Below are positions 11,313 through 23,300 of a DNA stretch of 64,000 nt, one piece after another. Below the pieces are notes generated by a model. The model saw only the letters and a list, made by a program, of their open reading frames with translations. It was not told where the DNA came from and searched no databases. Numbering within the stretch: position 1 is the first letter of the stretch; each line of letters begins with the position of its first letter. The translations under genes were made by a program, and so were the position numbers. Location: positions 434,001 to 498,000 of the forward strand of contig CAIIXF020000012.1 in assembly GCA_903813345.2 (NCBI GenBank), in the 5' to 3' direction. This stretch comes from Owenia fusiformis. Lineage: Eukaryota > Annelida > Polychaeta > Sabellida > Oweniidae.

Positions 11313-14300
11313 GTAAATGAAGTTATCTATGTTTATGCTAAAACAAAGGTAAATGAAGTCACCTATGCTGATGCTAAAACAAAGGTAGATGAAGTTACCT
11401 ATGTTGATGTTAAAACACAGGTAAATGAAGTTACCTATGTTGATGTTAAAACACAGGTAGATAAAGTTACCTATGTTGATGTTAAAACACAAGTAGGTGA
11501 AGTTACCTATGTTGATGTTAAAACACAGGTAAATGAAGTTACCTATGTTGATGTTAAAACACAAGTAGATGAAGTTACCTATGTTGATGTTAAAACACAG
11601 GTAAATGAAGTTACCTATGTTGATGTTAAAACACAAGTAAATGAAGTTACCTATGTTGATGTTAAAACACACGTAGATGAAGTCACCTATGTTGATGTTA
11701 AAACACAGGTAAATGAAGTTACCTATGTTGATGTTAAAACACAGGTAGATGAAGTTACCTATGTTGATGTTAAAACACAGGTATATGAAGTTACCTATGT
11801 TGATGTTAAAACACAGGTATATGAAGTTACCAATGTTTATGCTAAAACACAGGTAAATGAAGTTACCTATGTTAAAGTTAAAACACAGGTAAATGAAGTA
11901 ATCTATGTTGATGTTAAAACACAGGTATATGAAGTTACCTATGTTGATGTTAAAACACAGGTAAATGAAGTTACCTATGTTGATGTTAAAACACACGTAG
12001 ATGAAGTCACCTATGTTGATGTTAAAACACAGGTAAATGAAGTTACCTATGTTGATGTTAAAACACAGGTAGATGAAGTTACCTATGTTGATGTTAAAAC
12101 ACAGGTATATGAAGTTACCTATGTTGATGTTAAAACACAGGTATATGAAGTTACCTATGTTTATGCTAAAACACAGGTAAATGAAGTTACCTATGTTGAA
12201 GTTAAAACACAGGTAAATGAAGTTACCTATGTTGATGTTAAAACACAGGTAAATGAAGTTACCTATGTTGATGCTGAAACACAGGTAGATGAAGTTACCT
12301 ATGTTGATGGTAAAACACAGGTAAATGAAGTTACCTATGTTGATGCTGAAACACAGGTTAATGAAGTTACCTATGTTGATGTTAAAACACAGGTAAATGA
12401 AGTCACCTATGCTGATGCTAAAACACAGGTGAATGAAGTTATCTATGTTGATGTTAAAACACAAGTAGATGAAGTTACCTATGCTGATGCTGAAACACAG
12501 GTAGATGAAGTTACCTATGTTGATGGTAAAACACAGGTAAATGAAGTTACCTATGTTGATGCTGAAACACAGGTAAATGAAGTTACCTATGTTGATGGTA
12601 AAACACAAGTAGATGAAGTTACCTATGCTGATGTTAAAACACAGGTAAATGAAGTTACCTATGTTGATGTTAAAACACAGGTAAATGAAGTTACCTATGT
12701 TGATGTTAAAACACAAGTAAATGAAGTTACCTATGTTGATGTTAAAACACAGGTAAATGAAGTTACCTATGTTTATGCTAAAACACAGGTAAATGAAGTT
12801 ACCTATGTTGATGTTAAAACACAGGTAAATGAAGTTACCTATGTTTATGCTAAAACACAGGTAAATGAAGTTACCTATGTTGATGTTAAAACACAGGTAA
12901 ATGAAGTTACCTATGTTGATGTTAAAACACAGGTAAATGAAGTTACCTATGTTGATGTTAAAACACAGGTAAATGAAGTTACCTATGTTGATGTTAAAAC
13001 ACAGGTAAATGAAGTTACCTATGTAGATGTTAAAACACAGGTAAATGAAGTTACCTATGTTGATGTTAAAACACAGGTAAATGAAGTTACCTATGTTGAT
13101 GTTAAAACACAGGTAAATGAAGTTACCTATGTTTATGTTAAAACACAGGTATATGAAGTTACCTATGTTTATGCTAAAACACAGGTAAATGAAGGTACCT
13201 ATGTTGATGTTAAAACACAGGTAAATGAAGTTACCTATGTTGATGTTAAAACACAGGTAAATGAAGTTACCTATGTTGATGTTAAAACACAGGTAAATGA
13301 AGTTACCTATGTTGATGTTAAAACACAGGTAAATGAAGTTACCTATGTTGATGTTAAAACACAGGTAGATGAAGTTACCTATGTTGATGTTTAAACACAG
13401 GTAAATGATCGTAATCTATGTTTATGCTAAAGCACAGGTAAATGAAGTCACCTATGCTGATGCTAAAACACAGGTAAATGAAGTTACCTATGTTGATGTT
13501 AAAACACGGGTAAATGAAGTTACCTATGTTGATGCTAAAACACAGGTAAATGAAGTTACCTATGTTGATGCTGAAACACAGGTAGATGAAGTTACCTATG
13601 TTGATGGTAAAACACAGGTAAATGAAGTTACCTATGTTGATGCTGAAACACAGGTAAATGAAGTTACCTATGTTGATGTTAAAACACAAGTAGATGAAGT
13701 TACCTATGTTGATGGTAAAACACAAGTAGATGAAGTAGTCTATGTTGATGTTAAAACACAGGTAAATGATCGTAATCTATGTTTATGCTAAAGCACAGGT
13801 AAATGAAGTTACCTATGTTGATGGTAAAACACAAGTAGATGAAGTTACCTATGCTGATGCTGAAACACAGGTAAATGAAGTTACCTATGTTGATGGTAAA
13901 ACACAAGTAGATGAAGTTACTTATGCTGCTGCTGAAACACAGGTTAATGAAGTTACCTATGTTGATGGTAAAACACAGGTAAATGAAGTTACCTATGTTG
14001 ATGTTAAAACACAGGTAAATGAAGTTACCTATGTTGATGTTAAAACACAGATAAATGAAGTTACCTATGTTGATGTTAAAACACAGGTAGATGAAGTTAC
14101 CTATGTTGATGTTAAAACACATGTAAATGATCGTAATCTATGTTTATGCTAAAGCACAGGTAAATGAAGTTACCTATGTTGATGTTAAAACACAAGTAGA
14201 TGAAGTTACCTATGTTGATGTTAAAACACAAGTAGATGAAGTTACCTATGTTGAAGTTAAAACACAGGTTAATGAAGTTACCTATGTTGATGTTAAAACA

Positions 14301-17300
14301 CAGGTATATGAAGTTACCTATGTTGATGTTAAAACACAAGTAGATGAAGTTACCTATGTTGATGTTAAAACACAGGTAAATGAAGTTACCTATGTTGATG
14401 TTAAAACACAGGTAAATGAAGTTACCTATGTTGATGTTAAAACACAAGTAGATGAAGTTACCTATGTTGATGTTAAAACACAAGTAGATGAAGTTACCTA
14501 TGTTGATGTTAAAACACAGGTAAATGAAGTTACCTATGTTGATGTTAAAACACAGGTAAATGAAGTTACCTATGTTGATGTTAAAACACAAGTAGATAAA
14601 GTTACCTATGCTGATGCTGAAACACAGGTAAATGATCGTAATATATGTTTATGCTAAAACAAAGGTAAATGAAGTTACCTATGTTGATGTTAAAACACAG
14701 GTAAATGAAGTTACCTATGTTGAAGTTAAGACACAGGTAAATGAAGTTACCTATGTTGATGTTAAAACACACGTTAATGAAGTTACCTATGTTGATGCTA
14801 AAACACAGGTAAATGAAGTAATCTATGTTGATGTTAAAACACAGGTAAATGAAGTCACCTATGCTGATACTGGAACACAGGTAGATGAAGTTACCTATGT
14901 TGATGTTAAAACACAGGTAGATGAAGTTACCTAAGTTGATGTTTAAACACAGGTAAATGAAGTTACCTATGTTGATGTTAAAACACAGGTAAATGAAGTT
15001 ACCTATGTTGATGTTAAAACACAGGTAAATGAAGTTACCTATGTTGATGTTAAAACACAGGTAGATAAAGTTACCTATGTTGATGTTAAAACACAAGTAG
15101 ATGAAGTTACCTATGTTGATGTTAAAACACAAGTTGATGAAGTTACCTATGTTGATGTTAAAACACAGGTAGATGAAGTTATCTATGATGATGTTAAAAC
15201 ACAGGTAAATGAAGTTACCTATGTTGATGTTAAAACACAGGTAGATAAAGTTACCTATGTTGATGTTAAAACACAAGTAGATGAAGTTACCTATGTTGAT
15301 GTTAAAACACATGTAGATGAAGTTACCTATGTTGATGCTAAAACACAGGTAGATGAAGTTACCTATGTTGATGTTAAAACACAGATAGATGAAGTTACCT
15401 ATGTTGATGTTAAAACACAGGTAGATGAAGTTACCTATGTTGATGGTAAAACACAAGTAGATGAAGTAGTCTATGTTGATGTTAAAACACAGGTATATGA
15501 AGTAGTCTATGTTGATGTTAAAACACAAGTAGATGAAGTTACCTATGTTGATGTTAAAACACAAGTAGATGAAGTTACCTATGTTGATGGTAAAATACAA
15601 GTAGATGAAGTAGTCTATGTTGATGTTAAAACACAAGTAGATGAAGTTACCTATGTTGATGTTAAAACACAAGTAGATGAAGTTACCTATGTTGATGCTA
15701 AAGCACAGGTAGATGAAGTTACCTATGTTGATGTTAAAACACAGGTAGATGAAGTTACCTATGTTGATGTTAAAACACAAGTAGATGAAGTTACCTATGC
15801 TGATGCTGAATCACAGGTAGATGGAGCTACCTATGTTGATGTTAAAACACAGGTAGATGAAGTTACCTATGTTGATGTTAAAACACAGGTAGATAAAGTT
15901 ACCTATGTTGATGTTAAAACACAAGTAGATGAAGTTACCTATGTTGATGCTAAAACACAGGTAGATGAAGTTACCCATGTTGATGTTAAAACACAGGTAG
16001 ATGAAGGTACCTATGTTGATGTTAAAACACAGGTATATGAAGTAGTCTATGTTGATGTTAAAACACAAGTAGATGAAGTTACCTATGTTGATGTTAAAAC
16101 ACAAGTAGATGAAGTTACCTATGTTGATGGTAAAACACAAGTAGATGAAGTAGTCTCTGTTGATGTTAAAACACAAGTAGATGAAGTTACCTATGTTGAT
16201 GTTAAAACACAGGTAGATGAAGTTACCTATGTTGATGTTAAAACACAAGTAGATGAAGTTACCTATGTTGATGTTAAAACACAAGTAGATGAAGTTACCT
16301 ATATTGATGTTAAAACACAGGTATATGAAGTTACCTATGTTTATGCTAAAACAAAGGTAAATGAAGTTACCTATGTTGATGTTAAAACACAGGTAAATGA
16401 AGTTACCTATGTTGAAGTTAAAACACAGGTAAATGAAGTTACCTATGTTGATGTTAAAACACAGGTAGATGAAGTTACCTATGTTGAAGTTAAAACACAG
16501 GTAGATGAAGTTATCTATGTTGATGTTAAAACACAGGTAAATTATGTTACCTATGCTGATCCTAAAACACAGGTAGATGAAGTTATCTGTGTTGATAGAT
16601 ACTGCCAAGTTCCTTTCCCGACATTTTTTTAAAATCAGTATATTTTTGTATTTTCGTTTCGCTACTCTTGAACGCTACTACCTCCTTCCCAAATAAATAT
16701 ATTGTTCGAAAGGGCTTATCTATGCATTTTAGAATTCAACAGTCGTAAGATCAATTCTAGAACATTTGAAGGGAATTAGGTTACAACAGTATTAATTTAG
16801 ACGAAAGGAATGAGGTAAACAAGCGAATTATCTTCATGTCGGGGCTACTAATATGTCAAGGTTTGTCTAGAAACTGTTTAATCTATTTTTCAGTTGAAAT
16901 GACTTCAAAATGAAAAGGTTATAAGTAACTCTATATGTAAGAATAGGTACAGTGCTATTACAGAATTTTCCCCCCCGAGGGCTTATGATATGGGTTCACT
17001 TAGCCAAACCACAATATTTGCTCATCCACAGGAGATCAGTCCTGAAAATGATTGAGGGTTACGTATAACCGGACAACATGTTACCAGTTACAATTACTTA
17101 AACTAAAAGGGGGTAAACAGAGAGATCGGGTGATGGGGTACTGACAGATAGTTTTATAGAGTGATACGAAGTGATCGATTGGGCGCATAGCTTAGGATGA
17201 GTCTGTTGTAAATATTACAGGAAGAAGAGAGAGAAACATGGAGCAAGAAACTCGACTTCCTTCTCTCCGTCATCGGATTCGCTGTGGACCTTGGGAACGT

Positions 17301-20300
17301 CTGGCGGTTTCCCTATATCTGCTACAAGAACGGCGGAGGTTGGTTTCACTTTCTTAGTCATCTTAATAATTGAATGGCCACCGTTGTCTTCAGATAGGGG
17401 CATTCCCTTAACGTATTGTGTGAGGTTGATGTATGTTGTATTTTCCAGGGGCGTTCCTCATTCCGTACCTCGTAATGCTGATTTTTGGAGGCCTTCCATT
17501 GTTCTACCTTGAGTTGGCAATGGGGCAATTCCAGAGAACTGGCTGCATCACCGTATGGACAAGAATATGCCCAATGTTTAAAGGTAATTCAAAGGGAATT
17601 CCAAAAGTAATTTACCAGCTATATGTGTTTATATCAGAATATATTCTAGGTAATTTTCAATGGAAAATGTGTGCTACATCTACGCTAACTGCAAACTACA
17701 AATAGCTGTCTGGGTGTTTAATGATGCATATAATACTCTATATTTGTGTATATGTATCCGACCACTACAGAGCATCAGCACATTTTTACGTAGAGTGATC
17801 ACACGGTAAAATTGTCTCATCAACTTTCATCCGACTTAATCCAAGTTAAACGAAAACAAGATTTGCGGCGACGTTTGAATTTATCGCCGAAATCACACCG
17901 ATGAATAATAACAGATTGATCTAGAATTTATGTCTTTATGATAGCATAAATACTGAATATTAGATTCTTTGTCATATTTCCTACGTTACTGTCTATTTCG
18001 ATGATTGTCTTATTGACGTTGGTAGAAATGGATCGAAATAACTATTGCAATGACCGATGTTTAATATCCAAATGATAAAAGTTGTAGGAAATAATTTTTA
18101 AGAACCTAAAACTAATCTTAAAAAATATCATTTATTTCTTTAAATTATTTTGATTAGCTAATATGCCAATATCAGTGTAAAATTGTTGTTTTGAATAACA
18201 TTCTGATATTTTTGATTTTTCAAATAGACCCCAGGTGTCATTTCACATTTGTTTCCCAAAGCCCTAAAGATTCAATTGTAAAATTGATTTCTCCGAAGAT
18301 TTATTGGAATCCATGCATTTTCAAAAACGTTATATTGAAATAAAAATATGGACGTTTTGCCCACCCTGTACATATATGTTTTGTCTCACTATAGGTATAG
18401 GGTACGGCATCTGTATATGTGCTTTCTACGTGGCAATCTATTACAACACTATCATCGCTTGGGCCGTCTTTTATCTGGGGTCTTGCTTTCAAGCACAGGT
18501 AATACTACATCATCCATTGAATTCATATTCGCTATATGGACTAAACGACAGATCACAAAAGCTTCGCCGGCGTACCTGATCTATTCTCCATAATTGAAAT
18601 CTTATGTAACAAAACAGTAATTATAACTTGTCTGAAATCACAACCAATGTTACAGTATTACTATTTAGTACTTTGTTCATTAATTGAAATCGTTAACTAA
18701 ACAATAGGTTCCCTGGGCGACGTGCAATAACGAGTGGAACACTGAAAACTGCACCTCCCTAGCATTCCCTGATGAAAACTCAACTGTTCACAGTAACTTC
18801 TCTGAATCATCAGCAGAAGAATTTTTCAGGTAAAAATAACGGAATATTTCAACTTGAATATGGTCACGACCTGAAACGTACGGCGTACGGTGTCTGGTAA
18901 AATTCAAACAATGTGTATGCGTTTCAGGCGGAGGGTACTTCAAATAAATTTGTCTACTGGTATAAATGACATAGGCGGCATACGGTGGCCTATAATGTTA
19001 TGTTTGATGGCAGTATTTCTGGTAGTCTACTTCGCTCTATGGAAAGGAATCAAAAGTGTCGGAAAAGTAAGTCGGACTATGAATAAGAACAAGTAAGTTT
19101 TGCATCATTTCCCAACATACCATATGTAGCCATGTTTATACTATTCTATTATGGTGACATAACACCAAAAGGTAGCTCGGCAGTTTGGGTTACTATCTAG
19201 TATAGCTACTAGTCCTGTTAATACTATCCTCTATTTGTGACGTGGATAGTTTGGATGACCACTTCTTCGTATCATTCTCTCTTCATGACTTAAGCAGTTT
19301 GAGTGACCGATACTTTGCCATATATACAGGGTGTCTGGAAAGGATGGGACCCCCTAGCAGACATATACCAATGTCTCCATAGTATATTCCATATATTATT
19401 TTAAAGGTTATCCAAAGATACATTGATACAAGTATCATGGTTCAACTTACTAAATGGGAAAAAGTTACTGGTACAATGTATTTCAAAACTTAAGTGATTT
19501 GGCTAAAATTCAAATTCAGATCAGTATCCTGTTAACAGCTCTGACCTGAATGTGAACGGAAATATGCTAGGTAGAATGGATATTGAGTTGGAAAAGGGAC
19601 GGCGAGGGCAGATATATCGGACCCTCCCTCTCTGCGATTTTAATATTGTCGTAAGCCTTTATCAATTACCTCTTACCGTTTTTGAAAAAAGTAGGACCTA
19701 GGGGGTGCACACTTTTATATTTTGTGATAAATTGTCAATGTTCTTTCACAATAAATCTTTTGGTGACAAAAACAATTCGCTGACTTAATGAATAATCTAT
19801 TATCTTTCAAATTAAGCTAAAATCATGGTAAAAGGTTTTATAGAACTAAAGTTTTACACTTTCAAAGATAGCACGCATTGAAATCCAATTGAAACCAATG
19901 TAACATGAAATTTAAAAGTCAGTAATTCAACTTGTTTTTGTCTTCATCATTCATATTTCAAGATGTACAACAAATGCCAATCAGTAATTTAGTATGCAGT
20001 TGTATGAATGTATGACTTCGTATTGTTCCTTGATTTATACCCATAAAAGTGTCTTATATCTGTGGCTCACGCAAAAGAATTTGCAAAAAGGACTCTTGAA
20101 AAATCGAGAGGGGGGGGGGGGGGTCGGATTGACATTAAGGTTAATGTCATATCTGAAAAGAATGGCTGCTGTTAACATGGCCTAGGGCGACACACCGACT
20201 ATTAATCTGGTGTAAAGTTGAATTTTAATTTTGGCCAAACACCAAATTTGAAATGCCTGTAACTTTTCCCATTTAAGAGTTGATGTTAACCAATGTAATT

Positions 20301-23300
20301 CTGGATTAACTTTAAAATGATATATGCCATACTATGTAGACATTTGAATATGTCTGCCTGGGGGGGGGGGGGGGGGGTCCATACTTTCTGGATCCTGTAG
20401 TCATGTTCATACTATTCGTAGGCAGTTTGGGTGACCGCTACGTTACCATATATAGTCTTGTTCATAGTATTCTCTTTGTGACGTAGGCAGTTTGGGTGAC
20501 CGCTACGTTACCATATATAGTCTTGTTCATAGTATTCTCTTTGTGACGTAGGCAGTTTGGGTGACCGCTACTTTACCATATATAGTCCTGTTTATACTCC
20601 TAATCCGGGGAGTTACCCTGCCTGGATCTGCTGATGGCATCCTCTACTATATCACTCCGCAGTGGGATAAACTCCAAAATAGACAGGTAATGATTTTCAC
20701 TCATTAGAACCTCTTTATAAATCAAATAGCACTTTTCCGTAACGTGAACCTAACCTAATAACTAACTCTCTCACAACAGTGTGAATCTGCTTATATTGTA
20801 ACATTGGATTATATGACAATTGTAAAACATTTCTATCACATGGAAGGTCTGGACGGCTGCAGCTTCACAAATCTTTTTCTCCCTGGGCCCTGGTTTCGGC
20901 GTACTTCTAGCACTCTCTAGTTACAATAAGTTTCACAATAACTGCTACAGGTATAGCCATTTTGTATGTTGTGTGTTCATATAATATTATATGCACAGAG
21001 AATATGCAAGGGTTACATCAAGAACAAAGTATACATTTATTATTGTAATGTTAACACAAGCAGTGACTCAGTCAAATGTAAAATTCAATGAAAGACGAGA
21101 TGAGATGAATCATCCCGATTGAATATTTGTTGATCCAATTTTTATGTTTTCGTTTTCAGGGATGCCCTTATAACAAGCAGCATAAATTGCCTTACCAGCT
21201 TCCTTGCAGGGTTTGTTGTATTTTCTGTACTTGGATACATGGCTTTCAAACAGGGCAAAGACATCGAGAAAGTGGCAGAGCCTGGTTATTATTATTATTA
21301 TATTTATTGCCCCTCCAATCATGGAGATAATATATCATTACAGTATATAATAAATGTAATAAAAATAAAGATTTATAAAAATACAAAGACAAGTGGAAAG
21401 CATTGATACAGCAGAACCCTCCTGGTTAGCCCATGTTCTCCCCTGGGGGTCCCACTGCACCACTGTGCGAACCATTACGATTTCAAAATGAGAAGGAAAT
21501 TATATACAAAAGCAGTTGTCTAGGACATCACCAGGAGTGCCAATCACGCCTCTTTGTTGACATCCTGATTGGTGCTTCGTGTTACAGTATCACTCCATCC
21601 TTAGAATGTACATATTTTGCACAGCTGTTGAGATGCATTTAAGATCTTCGTTTGTTAGAGTCTCATCTCCTCCAAATATGCACCGTAGCTTCAGTATGTT
21701 AGTCATGTGTCTCCCATTGGGTATCCCATGTAATATATTTGTTATATTTGTTCTTAATGAGCAGTATCTGGGGCATTCCAAGATGAAGTGCTCCAGAGTT
21801 TCAATGCGTTGCATGTCACACATTCCACATATGCGATCATACACCGGAATATTTTCCCATTCACCGGTAATAGCTCGGAGTTTTCCTTGACCCGTGAGCA
21901 GTCGTACCATCAGGGTGCATCTCTTAATGTATCCACAGTCCTGCCTAGCTATTTCCCACCAGGCAATCGGTTTTGTACCAGTGACTACAGTTCGGTATAA
22001 TGTTAATTTATCATATGTAATAAGTTCTCTTCTCCACATGTTGCATTCAAAAGTCCTTACTATATTCCTAATATATCGTTTCCAGGTAGATTTTGGGGGA
22101 ACTTCACCACTGTCCATCATTTCATATATCACGTTTGATATGCCAAACCGTGATGCGAGTGTCATTATGTCACCAATAGGTGACATTTTGTGTAGCGGGT
22201 TACTGTCATATCTGAACTTCGTGATACGCTTTATTGCTATGGTACGGAAGATCGAACCTGATACCTGAGATAGAAGTTGTAGCAGGAACATCATTTTAGC
22301 CACTACTATAGTCGCCGTCATAGTATGCCAGCCTAGTTGGGGTAGGACAGCTGGGTCAGATGTGCTTACTGGCAGGCCTTGTAGTTGTTTGCATATACTT
22401 CTATGTCCCTGCTCGAGCATCTTATAATCGGTTTCACTGAGGGGGACAAGTTCCATTCCATACGTCATAGAAGGCATACTGACAGACCAATATAACTTAG
22501 ACGCAGTGAGGGGGTTGGTTGGGTTCTGGGTGTGTGTTGTTGTCCCAACATATGCATTCATTGCTCTCTTTCCTTTTGATAGTGCAGACTCTATCAGTTC
22601 TCTATTACTGTTGTAGTTCGACATTGGAAGGCCGACATGTTGTGTTGTTTGGACTACATCTATTGTACGACCTCCAAGTTGTAAGTCTATTCCTGCCTGT
22701 TGAGTGGCACGACTATTACTAAATATGATGGCCTTACATTTGTCCGGATGATAATTGAAGCGCCATTTAATGCTATACTGATGCATCATGTTTAAGATGT
22801 CTTGCATTGTCTTTTTATGATAGGCAATAATGACAGTATCATCAGCATAGGATGGACATGTACATAGTACATCACCCACAGAGCACCCTTTACCAGAGTC
22901 AATCACATCTAAGAGAAGCCTATTCATATACTCCCCGTATAGCTCCATGGAGTACAATCCTCCCTGATGAACTCCCTGAGAGATCGGGAACTTATCTGAG
23001 AGTGTGACGTCATTACCACACCTTACTGCGCACTGGTAGTCACTGTAGCATAGTCGCAACATCCTCCATATCTTCCCATGTATCCCAAGATTAAAAAGCT
23101 TGTAGAAGAGGCCATTGTGCCACACCGTGTCGAAGGCCTTGCTAATGTCCATTGTGACCATTATGACGTCATTACCACTTTCAAGGCCATTACATATGGC
23201 TTCTCTTGTCAGAAGCGATGTGTGGAGACATGACGTCATGGTCTTGTTTGCGGCCTGCATCTCTGACTTCGGCTCAATCCTATGGCACCTCCTGCTCCGC

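Noticed and set aside
11007-13394. A 795-codon open frame that could be read as a repetitive structural protein
   Set aside because: The frame is open because the 36-bp unit is a multiple of three; the array begins exactly at a donor, other units shift frame, and the minus strand is open too. Kept as an array with an in-frame donor hypothesis rather than a stand-alone gene.
11271-16608. Minus-strand frames of up to 481 codons ([12 protein letters not shown] repeats) across the 36-bp array
   Set aside because: Period artefacts on the opposite strand with no start context, splice logic or homology.
17215-17403. Minus-strand ORF over transporter exon 2
   Set aside because: Antisense to a conserved TM1 exon.
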